A DNA stretch of 64,000 bases from Rhizobium binae (GTDB lineage Bacteria; Pseudomonadota; Alphaproteobacteria; Rhizobiales; Rhizobiaceae), in NCBI RefSeq assembly GCF_017357225.1, contig NZ_CP071604.1:1615001-1679000 (forward strand), given 5' to 3'. Positions 56,394-64,000 of this stretch are shown here, in pieces. The first letter of the stretch is position 1. Each line of letters opens with the position of its first letter. The position numbers and the translations under genes were made by a program. The notes below the pieces were generated by a model, which saw only the letters and a list, made by a program, of their open reading frames with translations, had not been told where the DNA came from and searched no databases.

Positions 56394-57272
56394 CTAATCC
56401 TTGAACTCCCGCAAGCATTTCATCATTTCCCGAAGGCCGCGTGTCAGATGTTTGTCCCGGCGCAGAACCATGCCGAGGTGGCGCGTGAGCTTTGGTTTCA
56501 GCGAAGATGTCGTCACGAGGCCGGCACGGTCGTGCCTTAGCGCCAGCCCCGGCAGGATCGACCAGCCGAGCCCCACCGCCACCAGTTCCTTGATCGCCTC
56601 GACGCTGCCGAACTCCATCGCGGGACGGGTCCTGATTTCGGGGGCGGCCAGCCAAGCGTCGATCGCCCGCCTTGTATTGCCTCCCTCATAGAGCAGCAGC
56701 GTCCTGTCACGCATAAAGGCAGCATCCGGCCCGCCTTCGGGCACGAGGCTACCGACGGGAGCGACCGCCAACAACTCTTCCTCGTAGAACGGTTCGATCT
56801 CGAAGTTTCGTCCCGATGCCGGCAGAGCGACGACGGCGATGTCGAGACTGTTGGCCTCCAGATCGTGCAGAACATCGTCGGCATTGCCGATATGGAGCGT
56901 GATTTCGAGGCCTGGCATGGATTTCCTGGCGGCGGCGATGGCGCGCGGGAGCAGGTGGATCGAGGCGGTGCCGCCGCTGCCGATGCGCACGCGGCCCCTG
57001 GCGCCATCCTTGTGCGGCAGCATCGCTTCTTCTGCCGCTGCCGCTTGCTGAAGCAGACGCCTCGCGTGCGAAAGCAGGTCGAGGCCCGCCGCCGTCGGTT
57101 GCGCCCGCCGTCCGACACGCTCGATCAGCCGGACACCGAGCCGCCGTTCGAGGCCCTTGACCTGCAGGCTCACGGCCGGTTGCGTCACGCCCTCCTTGTC
57201 GGCGGCGGCCGTAAAGCTTCCGAGATCGGCGACATTGACGAAGGTCGCGAGCTGATCGAGATTGAGCGGCAT
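56394..57272 (-). CDS. LysR family transcriptional regulator
   Basis: A 292-residue regulator. The N-terminal winged helix is FTAAADKEGVTQPAVSLQVK (~20-39) followed by LERRLGVRLIERVGR. The C-terminal effector domain (~90-290) is a periplasmic-binding fold. ATG 57272 has AAGGA 10 nt upstream; 57293 is an alternative. It is divergent from the DUF1127 gene, with an inverted repeat between them. The effector is not known. Confidence 0.88.
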   Translation of the reverse strand: MPLNLDQLATFVNVADLGSFTAAADKEGVTQPAVSLQVKGLERRLGVRLIERVGRRAQPTAAGLDLLSHARRLLQQAAAAEEAMLPHKDGARGRVRIGSGGTASIHLLPRAIAAARKSMPGLEITLHIGNADDVLHDLEANSLDIAVVALPASGRNFEIEPFYEEELLAVAPVGSLVPEGGPDAAFMRDRTLLLYEGGNTRRAIDAWLAAPEIRTRPAMEFGSVEAIKELVAVGLGWSILPGLALRHDRAGLVTTSSLKPKLTRHLGMVLRRDKHLTRGLREMMKCLREFKD

Positions 57273-57284
57273 ATAAAAGAATTC

Positions 57285-57310
57285 CTTATGCATATGATAA
57301 TATCCATAAG
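57285..57310. promoter_or_regulatory. Candidate LysR site: CTTATG-N14-CATAAG
   Basis: A 6-bp perfect inverted repeat separated by 14 AT-rich bases (CATATGATAATATC), directly upstream of the lysR start and 56 bp before the DUF1127 start. Dyads with AT-rich centres are typical of LysR-type binding. Which gene it controls is inferred. Confidence 0.5.
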
Positions 57311-57365
57311 CTTCTTTCGCAGCATCTTCCAGGGCATCTCTTTTCCGTTGAGAAAGGACGAACAG

Positions 57366-57596
57366 ATGACCCTGGAATTCGGCGAGATATTAGAGACACC
57401 GCGCAAGGCCCTTCGCCTGAAACTTCGCGAGACGGCGCGCCGGGGCCGGCGGCTGCTGGCGGCGATCGGGTATCGGCTTGAAAAGCGACGCAGCCGCCGC
57501 AGGCTTTCGGAACTCACAGATGCCGAGCTTCGTGATATCGGTCTCACCCGCGCGCAAGCGGCGGCCGAGACATCGAAATCGTGGTTCTGGTTCTGA
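57366..57596 (+). CDS. DUF1127 (YjiS-like) small protein
   Basis: A 76-residue very basic protein. Its C-terminal half (RRRLSELTDAELRDIGLTRA, ~44-63) is the DUF1127 core. Short DUF1127 proteins in Agrobacterium and Rhodobacter affect phosphate or carbon metabolism and RNA turnover. AAAGGA precedes ATG 57366; an in-frame ATG upstream would overlap the LysR site. It is divergent from lysR and 94 bp before the enoyl-CoA hydratase-like gene. Confidence 0.83.
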   Translation: MTLEFGEILETPRKALRLKLRETARRGRRLLAAIGYRLEKRRSRRRLSELTDAELRDIGLTRAQAAAETSKSWFWF

Positions 57597-57690
57597 CCAC
57601 GCCGCAGCAGCGAGGCCGGATCCTGCTCGAAATTGCCTGTGCCTTGTGGCAGAACAGCGGTGTGGAAATCCTAGCGCAAGGAGCAGCATC

Positions 57691-58518
57691 ATGGCCGAAA
57701 TCGTATCCTTCCGAAAGGAGGCAGACAGGGCAGAAGGGTTGTTGCTCCGCTCGCTGCGCGACGGCGTGCTGCGGCTTGTGCTTAACGACCCGCCGGCCAA
57801 CGCACTTTCGATCGCGCTTTTGCAGGCGCTGATGGCCGAACTCGAAAAGGCCGGATCGGACGCGGACGTGCGCGTCGTCGTTATCGCCTCGACCGGCTCT
57901 GTCTTTTCCGCCGGCCATGACCTCAAGGAGCTCACCGCCCATCGCGTCGATGAAGACCGGGGCGCTGCGTTCTTCGAGAAGAGTTTCCGGCTCTGCGCCG
58001 ATCTGATGCTGAAGATCACCCATCTGCCGAAACCCGTCATCGCCGAGATCGACGGGCTTGCAACGGCCGCAGGCTGCCAGCTCGTTGCTTCCTGCGATCT
58101 GGCGATCTGCACCGACACGTCGACATTCTGCACTCCGGGCGTCAATATCGGCCTGTTCTGCTCGACGCCGATGGTGGCGGTGACCCGTGCCGCCCATCGT
58201 AAGCAGGCGATGGAGATGCTTCTGACCGGCGAAACGATCGACGCTTCGACCGCCAAGGATTTCGGTCTCGTCAACCGCATCGTGCCGAAGCAGTATCTGG
58301 CGCAAGTCGTTGCCAAATATGCGGCCGTGATTGCCGGCAAATCGCCATTGACCCTGAAGATCGGCAAGGAGGCCTTCTATCGACAGCTCGAACTGCCGGT
58401 GGAAGGGGCCTATGACTATGCTGCCAGGGTGATGGTGGAGAACATGCTGACGCAGGATGCGCAGGAGGGGATCGGCGCCTTTCTCGGCAAACGCAAGCCG
58501 GTGTGGAAGGGCGACTGA
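57691..58518 (+). CDS. Enoyl-CoA hydratase/isomerase family protein, ECHDC3-like
   Basis: A 275-residue crotonase-fold protein. The first oxyanion-hole segment is VFSAGHDLKEL (~70-80) and the second IDGLATAAGCQLVASCDLAI (~126-145). The sequence PGVNIGLFCSTPMVAVTRA (~152-170) resembles ECHDC3 and lacks the two catalytic glutamates of true enoyl-CoA hydratases, so dehydration is unlikely by the normal mechanism. AAGGAG lies upstream of ATG 57691. Its stop touches the stop of the convergent DMT gene with no gap. Confidence 0.86.
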   Translation: MAEIVSFRKEADRAEGLLLRSLRDGVLRLVLNDPPANALSIALLQALMAELEKAGSDADVRVVVIASTGSVFSAGHDLKELTAHRVDEDRGAAFFEKSFRLCADLMLKITHLPKPVIAEIDGLATAAGCQLVASCDLAICTDTSTFCTPGVNIGLFCSTPMVAVTRAAHRKQAMEMLLTGETIDASTAKDFGLVNRIVPKQYLAQVVAKYAAVIAGKSPLTLKIGKEAFYRQLELPVEGAYDYAARVMVENMLTQDAQEGIGAFLGKRKPVWKGD

Positions 58519-59355
58519 TCACGCCAGCCTCAGAACCAGCACGCCGGCGGCGATGACCACGCCGGCGACGTAACGCCAGGCTCCGGCTTTTTCCTTGAAC
58601 ACGGCGACCGAGATCACCAACGCGAAAACGATCGCGGTTTCCCGCAACGCGGCAATGGTCGCGACGGGAGCCTTAGTCATTGCCCAGAGTGCCAGTCCGT
58701 AAGATGCTATCGAACCCGCGCCGCCGATAAGGCCGCGCCACCAGTTGCGGCGAACGTGGCGCAGCACTGCCTGGCTGCCGCGCCGGGACGCCGCCCAGCC
58801 AAACAACAGTACGGGCGGCAGCAGCGACATCCACAACGTGTAGGAAACCGCGTTGCCTGAAAGGCGCGCGCCGATGCCGTCGACATACGTGTAGCAGGCG
58901 ATGACAAAGGCATTGGCAATGGACAGCACAACGGCACGGCCGCTGCCGCGACGCGCCTCCAGAGCGAGCGTCAGGACGCCGGCTGAGATCGTCATGACGC
59001 CGGCGAGCGCGGCGCCGGACAGGTTCTCCCTGAGAACGACACCGCTTGTCGCGGCGATCAGCAATGGCGCGCACCCACGCATCAGCGGATAGACCAGGCC
59101 GATATCGCCGGCCCGGTAGGCGGCGGCAACCAGCTGGAAATAGACGAACTGGAGGATGGCCGAAGCACCGATAAACGGCCAAGCCGCGTTTTGCGGCAAT
59201 GGCAGAAATGCCAGAAACGGCAACGCCGATACCGCGCCGCCGGCCGAAATCAACGCTGCATCAAGGGATTTATCGCTTCCCGCTTTGACGATCGCGTTCC
59301 ATGTCGCATGCAGCAATGCACCGAACAGAACGAGCAGGATGACGTCGAGTGGCAA
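58519..59355 (-). CDS. DMT superfamily transporter (EamA-like)
   Basis: An inner-membrane protein with about ten helices in two EamA repeats (LVLFGALLHATWNAIVKAGS near the start; SIASYGLALWAMTKAPVATI in the second half). The frame is open to an ATG at 59445, but that adds a ~30-residue polar stretch with no ribosome site; TTG 59355 (LPLDVILLVLFGALLH) is the more likely start. The family exports metabolites or amino acids. It is convergent with the ECHDC3-like gene. Confidence 0.8.
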   Translation of the reverse strand: MPLDVILLVLFGALLHATWNAIVKAGSDKSLDAALISAGGAVSALPFLAFLPLPQNAAWPFIGASAILQFVYFQLVAAAYRAGDIGLVYPLMRGCAPLLIAATSGVVLRENLSGAALAGVMTISAGVLTLALEARRGSGRAVVLSIANAFVIACYTYVDGIGARLSGNAVSYTLWMSLLPPVLLFGWAASRRGSQAVLRHVRRNWWRGLIGGAGSIASYGLALWAMTKAPVATIAALRETAIVFALVISVAVFKEKAGAWRYVAGVVIAAGVLVLRLA

Positions 59356-59822
59356 GGACAGATCCGGGACAGCGGGGAGGACAAGCGCGTCGCCCCGATG
59401 GGGCAAAGTTCTGGAAAGACAACTGCGATTTGTACGAAAATGCATTGCCGCGGTCGCGGTGCCTTCCTGTCTGCAATATCACGCTTTCAATATCCAAACA
59501 ATGGCGGGTATATTCGACAATTTGTACGTGCGCTCGATATGCGTTCAATCCACGCGATCTTCTCAACTATGAGGTGCTTCTAATGGACGCCAGAACGTAG
59601 AGTGATCTTGCGGTGAACGAAAGGAGAAAACACTTGAAGGGATTCCGGAGGGGATTATTCTATGTTGCTGAAATACAGATATTATTCTACAACTTTGAAA
59701 TAGTCTAAAATAAAACTGTTGATTGCATAATTACCGAAAAATCGCAGCGCGGGATTGAGCCGGCCAACATTCGCAAACGCAAAGAGCGCGGGGCGTCTGC
59801 CGCAGTCCCGGCGGCAAGAACC
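59356..59822. other. Intergenic region between DMT transporter and small exported protein
   Basis: About 465 bp without a credible gene; the ATG-initiated extension of the transporter frame to 59445 was not accepted. Strongly AT-rich at 59640-59745. No terminator or named element was recognised. Confidence 0.4.
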
Positions 59823-60146
59823 TCAGAGCTGGTAATGCGGAATGAACAGCATCCCGTCAAGGTTGTCTATGTTCTGACAGTTCAGAACGGGGCAGCGGGG
59901 ATCGTCTTTCGAGGGGATGTGCGTCCACTCCGCATAGTCGGTCGCGTCGCAATAGTGGCTGTTGCGGACGTAACGATCATAGAGGGGCAGACCGCGGGGG
60001 GACCGATAGCGGAAGATAACGGCGCCCTGATTGTGGATGGCGGCGCGCACGCTGGCACAGCTCATGGTGAGTGGATTGTAGCGCGAGATCGCCAGTGCCG
60101 GCGAAGCGGCGAGCAGGAGCATGAGGGCAAGAGCGATTTTTTTCAT
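59823..60146 (-). CDS. Small exported protein, unknown
   Basis: A 107-residue protein with a clear signal peptide (KKIALALMLLLAASPALA, cleaved after ALA, residue ~19). The mature part has four Cys (CASVR, HYCDATD, RCPVLNCQ), likely forming disulfides, and YRSPRGLPLYDRYVRNSHYC (~46-65). Homologs of this Cys pattern occur in Rhizobium and Agrobacterium as periplasmic proteins of unknown function. GAGGATGATTCG precedes the ATG. Confidence 0.72.
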   Translation of the reverse strand: MKKIALALMLLLAASPALAISRYNPLTMSCASVRAAIHNQGAVIFRYRSPRGLPLYDRYVRNSHYCDATDYAEWTHIPSKDDPRCPVLNCQNIDNLDGMLFIPHYQL

Positions 60147-60266
60147 CGAATCATCCTCAGAAAATATCCAACTGATATATACGGGAAAGGCGCGCAACTG
60201 GTTTCACGCCAAAGCAAAAAATCACGCGCGCCGTGGCGAAAGACTTTCACAAGTGGAGAAGCGGAC

Positions 60267-60695
60267 ATGAATCACGACAGCTACACGGATGATTTCCTCG
60301 CCGGCATTCTGCATTCGGTGAAGACCATCGCCCTGACCGGCGCTTCGCCCAATCCGGCGCGGCCTAGCAACGGCGTCATGGGCTATCTGCTGTCGCGCGG
60401 CTATGAGGTCATTCCGGTTAACCCGGGGCAGGCGGGCAAACAGATCCATGGCCGCACCGTCTATGCCCGGCTCGCCGACATTCCCGTGCCGATCGACATG
60501 GTCGACGTCTTTCGCGCTGCCGAATATCTCGACGGTGTCGTCGAGGAGGCGCTGGCGCTGAGGCCGTTGCCGAAGATCATCTGGGCGCAGCTCGGCGTCC
60601 GCGACGACGCGGCGGCAGCAAAGGCGGAGGCCGCCGGCATCAAGGTGGTGATGAACCGCTGCCCGGCGATCGAATATCCCCGGCTCATTGCCTGA
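60267..60695 (+). CDS. CoA-binding (YccU-like) protein
   Basis: A 142-residue Rossmann-fold protein of the CoA_binding_2 family: KTIALTGASPNPARPSNGVM (~19-38), YEVIPVNPGQAGKQIHGRTV and IWAQLGVRDDAAAAKAEAAG (~105-124), ending MNRCPAIEYPRL. Members bind CoA or nucleotide; role unsettled. GGAG precedes ATG 60267. The metY gene follows after 143 bp. The stop codon lies in a 13-bp tandem duplication. Confidence 0.87.
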   Translation: MNHDSYTDDFLAGILHSVKTIALTGASPNPARPSNGVMGYLLSRGYEVIPVNPGQAGKQIHGRTVYARLADIPVPIDMVDVFRAAEYLDGVVEEALALRPLPKIIWAQLGVRDDAAAAKAEAAGIKVVMNRCPAIEYPRLIA

Positions 60696-60712
60696 TCTCA
60701 TTGCCCGATCTC
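60687..60712. repeat. Tandem 13-bp duplication over the CoA-binding gene stop
   Basis: ATTGCCTGATCTC (60687-60699) is followed at once by ATTGCCCGATCTC (60700-60712), one mismatch, then a partial GTTGC. The first copy carries the TGA stop. Confidence 0.85.
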
Positions 60713-60838
60713 GTTGCTTGAGGGGCGGTCTGCAGAGACGGATTTTCCACCGAACGCCCGCGGGTTGAAACTGATCGCGATTAACTTTCGACCTGGAGAG
60801 GTTATGATCCCCTCCGTCAGCAACAACTGGAGGACGAC

Positions 60839-62122
60839 ATGGCCAAGAATGATCCGGGATTCAACACGTTGGCGATCCATGCCGGCGCCCAGCCCGACCC
60901 GACGACCGGCGCGCGGGTAACGCCGATCTACCAGACGACCGCCTACGTCTTCAACGATTCCGATCACGCCGCCGCGCTCTTCGGCCTGCAGGCCTTCGGC
61001 AATATCTACACCCGCATCATGAACCCGACGCAGGCCGTGCTCGAGGAGCGGGTGGCGGCGCTCGAGGGTGGCACGGCGGCCCTTGCCGTCGCTTCCGGTC
61101 ATGCCGCACAGATGATCGTCTTCCACACCATCATGCGGCCCGGCGAGAATTTCATTGCTGCACGCAGGCTCTACGGCGGCTCGATCAACCAGTTCGGCCA
61201 TGCCTTCGAGAATTTCGGCTGGCAGGTGCGCTGGGCTGATTCCGCCGATCCGGCAAGCTTCGAAAGCCAGATCGACGAGAAGACGCGCGGCATATTCATC
61301 GAGAGCCTCGCCAATCCCGGCGGCACCTTCGTCGATATCGCGGCGATCGCCGAGGTCGCGCATCGCCACGGCCTGCCGCTCATCGTCGACAACACGATGG
61401 CGACCCCCTATCTCATCCGCCCGATCGAATATGGCGCCGACATCGTCGTGCATTCGCTGACGAAATTCCTCGGCGGCCACGGCAATTCCATGGGCGGCCT
61501 CATCGTCGACGGCGGCACATTCGACTGGTCGAAATCCGGCAATTATCCGATGCTGTCGAGCCCGCGGCCGGAATATAACGGCTTGGTCCTGCACGCGACC
61601 TTCGGCAATTTCGCCTTTGCCATTGCCGCCCGCGTACTCGGCCTGCGCGACCTCGGACCGGCGATCGCGCCCTTTAACGCCTTCCTGATCCTGACGGGCA
61701 TCGAAACGCTGCCGCTCAGAATGCAACGCCATTGCGACAATGCGATCGCCGTGGCGAGGTGGCTGAACGCGCACAGCAAGATCGCCTGGGTGAATTATGC
61801 CGGCCTCGAAGACGACCCGAACCACGCCCTGCAGCAGCGCTACTCGCCCAAAGGCGCGGGCTCCGTCTTCACCTTCGGCGTCAAGGGCGGTTACGAGGCA
61901 GGCAAGACGCTGGTCGAAGGCCTTGAGCTCTTCTCGCATCTTGCCAATATCGGCGACACCCGCTCGCTCGTCATCCACCCTGCCTCGACGACGCACCGGC
62001 AGTTGAGCGACGAACAGAAGATTGCCGCCGGCGCTGGCCCCGACGTTGTGCGCCTTTCAATCGGCATCGAGGACGTCAAGGATATCATCGCCGATCTTGA
62101 GCAGGCGCTTTCGAAAATCTGA
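60839..62122 (+). CDS. metY: O-acetylhomoserine aminocarboxypropyltransferase (sulfhydrylase)
   Basis: A 427-residue PLP enzyme of methionine synthesis that makes homocysteine from O-acetylhomoserine and sulfide. The PLP Lys209 is in HSLTKFLGGHGNSMGG; the N-terminus GFNTLAIHAGAQPDPTTGAR and YTRIMNPTQAVLEERVAALE are typical of MetY, which is longer than MetB/MetC. GGAGGACG precedes the ATG. SAM riboswitches precede related genes in Alphaproteobacteria, but none was recognised here. Confidence 0.92.
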   Translation: MAKNDPGFNTLAIHAGAQPDPTTGARVTPIYQTTAYVFNDSDHAAALFGLQAFGNIYTRIMNPTQAVLEERVAALEGGTAALAVASGHAAQMIVFHTIMRPGENFIAARRLYGGSINQFGHAFENFGWQVRWADSADPASFESQIDEKTRGIFIESLANPGGTFVDIAAIAEVAHRHGLPLIVDNTMATPYLIRPIEYGADIVVHSLTKFLGGHGNSMGGLIVDGGTFDWSKSGNYPMLSSPRPEYNGLVLHATFGNFAFAIAARVLGLRDLGPAIAPFNAFLILTGIETLPLRMQRHCDNAIAVARWLNAHSKIAWVNYAGLEDDPNHALQQRYSPKGAGSVFTFGVKGGYEAGKTLVEGLELFSHLANIGDTRSLVIHPASTTHRQLSDEQKIAAGAGPDVVRLSIGIEDVKDIIADLEQALSKI

Positions 62123-62139
62123 AAACGGAGAGGTCCGCG

Positions 62140-62490
62140 ATGGCGGTGGCGAAGTTCATTACTTTCCAGATCGACGGCATCGCCCCCGAGCTCGGGGCGC
62201 CGGAGCCTGGGCGCGTCATCTCCGGAGATCCGCAATTTCGCACCTGGAATCTGGAGGCGGCCGAAGGCGGCCTCTATTCCGGTATCTGGGAGGCTACACC
62301 CGGCAAGTGGCGGATCGAATACGAGGAGTGGGAATATTTCGGCATGCTGTCGGGTCATTCGATCGTTACGGAGGACGGTTGTGAGCCGGTTCACCTAAAG
62401 GCGGGCGACCGGATGATCTTGAGGCCCGGCTTCAAGGGAACCTGGGAAGTGGTTGAAACGACTCGCAAGGACTATGTGATCAGGGTTTGA
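62140..62490 (+). CDS. Cupin_3 (DUF861) small protein
   Basis: A 116-residue single cupin domain: GLYSGIWEATPGKWRIEYEE (~44-63), FGMLSGHSIVTEDGCEPV then LKAGDRMILRPGFKGTWEVV (~84-103). Related to (S)-ureidoglycine aminohydrolase and EutQ-type cupins. It starts 17 bp after metY with GGAGAG upstream, so the two probably share a transcript. Function unknown. Confidence 0.82.
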   Translation: MAVAKFITFQIDGIAPELGAPEPGRVISGDPQFRTWNLEAAEGGLYSGIWEATPGKWRIEYEEWEYFGMLSGHSIVTEDGCEPVHLKAGDRMILRPGFKGTWEVVETTRKDYVIRV

Positions 62491-62723
62491 GCAGCGACTG
62501 CAGATCGGCCGCCCCGATACGGGCCTGTCCCGGTTTGCGGCGATTATGCTGCGTTTCTCCCGAAAGATCCGCTTCTCTATCGCTGACAGAAGGCATTTGA
62601 TCTTTTCCATTAACGAGACCGAAATCGTCAAGTGCTAGACCTTATCTGCAGCGCGTTGCGGACATGATGTCTCCTGCCGTCACCTTTAGACATGGCCTCG
62701 CAATTCATCTTTTCAGGATTGGC

Positions 62724-64000
62724 ATGTCGTCGAATCTTGCGGGTAGGCACGTCCGGACCCAAACGTCTTCCATCGTTGCGACAACCGTTTTCTTCCTTGT
62801 CGTTGCGCTCGTCCTGACCGGCTTGATGGCGCATGTCGTCGCCGCCATGACCCGGTCCGCAAACGACATCGATGATGCCAGGGCCCGACGCGCCGCCCAG
62901 GCAGCGATTGCCGCCTTTGTGTCTCGCCTCGGCGCCACGACGACCGATAACGCCATTTGGGACGATGCCTACAAGGCCGCCTCGTCCCCCGCCGCTGCGG
63001 ATTGGGCCTACGAGAATTGGGGGAAGACCAGCGAGGATTATGCGCTCTATGACGGTGCGATCGTGATCGGCCCGGATCGCACTTCGATCGTTTCCGCCTA
63101 CGCTAAAGGCAAACCATTCGAACCGGGATTATTCTTCGGCGATGGCTTTTATCGGCAAGTCAAGGTGGCCACCGATCCGACGCGCGCGCCTCTGGTGAAT
63201 TTCATCAAAACCAAAAACGGTATCGCACTGCTCGCATCGCAGGCCATTCAACCTTTCGACAACGTAGCCGAGAATCCGCAGTTCAGTACGCTGAGCTTTT
63301 ACAAGGAATTTTCCCAGCAGGTCCTGGATACCCTTTCGAACGAACATGATCTCGAAGGCCTGCGCCTTGAGGCTAGGCCCGAGCCGGATCTCCTGAACGC
63401 ACCGATCACCGATATGAAGGGAGCCGTCATCGGCTATCTCGTCTGGCCCAGCAAGGCGCCGGGAAGCATCGTCTTTCGTCAGGTGACCCCCTATGTCGCA
63501 GCCGCTATTGTCATCCTTGCGCTGTTTCTGATCGGCGTCCTGATGGTGGGTGCGTCGGAGACGCGGCGCCTGCGTCAGTTGGCGCAAGCGGCGCTTTACC
63601 AGGCCGGCCATGATAGTTTGAGCGGCCTCTGGAACAGACAAGGGCTTCTCAGCCTGCTCGAAGAGCTCGCTGATACCGCCTCTCCGCCGGCTCGACTGTA
63701 TCTGGTCGATCTTGATGGCTTCAAGGCCGTCAATGATGCCTGGGGCCATGCCGTAGGGGACGAGTTGATCCGGCTGGTTTCGAACGCTCTGATCGCCTGC
63801 CATCCCGAGGTCGTCGCTGCGGCTCGGTTGGGCGGCGATGAATTTGCCCTGGTTCATGTGGGCTCTGCCACATTCGAGGATATGGAAAGAGCTATTTTGG
63901 CGCTGTTTGCCGAGCCTTTCAAAATCGAGGGACGGACAGTCGAAGTCGGAGCAAGCATCGGCGCTGCCGCGCGCGACGGAGCCATGGATCCCTTGGAGCT
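62724..64000 (+). CDS. CHASE4-GGDEF protein, diguanylate cyclase, 3' end cut by window
   Basis: At least 425 residues are visible and the frame continues off the edge. Helix 1 (~18-42, FFLVVALVLTGLMAHVVAAM) and helix 2 (~254-275) flank a periplasmic sensor (~45-253) with the CHASE4-type DNAIWDDAYKAA (~83-94). After a short linker a GGDEF domain begins (HDSLSGLWNRQGLL, ~294), with substrate-binding LVDLDGFKAVND and the active-site LGGDEFAL (GGDEF at ~370). It should make cyclic di-GMP in response to an envelope signal; a C-terminal EAL domain may follow. AGGA is 6 nt before ATG 62724. Confidence 0.87.
   Translation, partial: MSSNLAGRHVRTQTSSIVATTVFFLVVALVLTGLMAHVVAAMTRSANDIDDARARRAAQAAIAAFVSRLGATTTDNAIWDDAYKAASSPAAADWAYENWGKTSEDYALYDGAIVIGPDRTSIVSAYAKGKPFEPGLFFGDGFYRQVKVATDPTRAPLVNFIKTKNGIALLASQAIQPFDNVAENPQFSTLSFYKEFSQQVLDTLSNEHDLEGLRLEARPEPDLLNAPITDMKGAVIGYLVWPSKAPGSIVFRQVTPYVAAAIVILALFLIGVLMVGASETRRLRQLAQAALYQAGHDSLSGLWNRQGLLSLLEELADTASPPARLYLVDLDGFKAVNDAWGHAVGDELIRLVSNALIACHPEVVAAARLGGDEFALVHVGSATFEDMERAILALFAEPFKIEGRTVEVGASIGAAARDGAMDPLE

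Noticed and set aside
60696..60838. SAM-II or other SAM riboswitch before metY
   Set aside because: Related alphaproteobacterial genes often have one, but the conserved SAM-II core was not found in this leader.

Overview
The window looks like chromosomal DNA of a Rhizobium (R. leguminosarum / R. etli type alphaproteobacterium). The grounds are the high G+C, the bcsN-bcsA-bcsB-bcsZ cellulose locus, an intergenic mosaic element of the rhizobial RIME type, small DUF982, DUF1127, DUF1236 and DUF2842 genes, a FabH start matching rhizobial FabH, and many ATGA start/stop overlaps. No phage, transposase, plasmid replication, CRISPR or rRNA genes were found. Identifications rest on reading motifs and remembered family features; no database search was run.

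Layout. 1-5549 is the end of a surface-polysaccharide (probably O-antigen) cluster: sugar aminotransferase, WbqC-like protein, two divergent paralogous beta-propeller glycosidase-like proteins, GNAT acetyltransferase, methyltransferase and a family 2 glycosyltransferase. 5642-6686 holds a GNAT and a cupin on the minus strand. 7150-15679 is housekeeping: ribH-nusB, hppA, bamE, a cytochrome bc1 chaperone, the DUF177-plsX-fabH-ihfA-merR series. 15692-18410 holds a single-domain response regulator, a hybrid histidine kinase and a small exported protein. 18732-27880 is the cellulose operon (bcsN, here frameshifted, then bcsA, bcsB, bcsZ and a TPR protein). A HAD phosphatase and tRNA-Pro(GGG) follow. 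28924-32429 is a looser region of small genes with one broken substrate-binding gene. 32604-39906 is a sugar-uptake locus: ROK regulator, six-hairpin glycosidase, solute-binding protein and two permeases, without its own ATPase. 39872-48167 is a compact exopolysaccharide export locus: Wzy-like polymerase, polyprenyl-phosphate sugar transferase, one GT4, Wza-like lipoprotein, Wzc-like protein with a degenerate P-loop, and a CelD/BcsL-type acyltransferase. 48286-64000 is mixed: ctaA, TauE/SafE, argC, speB, an OafA-type acyltransferase, rplM-rpsI, LysR/DUF1127, an ECHDC3-like protein, DMT exporter, CoA-binding protein, metY, cupin and a CHASE4-GGDEF protein cut by the right edge.

How it fits together. 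Much of the DNA serves the cell envelope: O-antigen, cellulose and exopolysaccharide loci plus an O-acyltransferase. BcsA carries a PilZ domain, so cellulose output should respond to cyclic di-GMP, the product expected of the GGDEF protein at the right edge.

The points most worth checking are a Shine-Dalgarno hairpin before the cupin gene, a 7-N9-7 inverted repeat that could be the ROK operator, the bcsN frameshift, an 8-copy 7-bp tandem repeat before the HAD gene, the degenerate kinase domain of the Wzc-like protein, and a terminator-like hairpin in the rplM leader. I did not find a clearly new multigene system.
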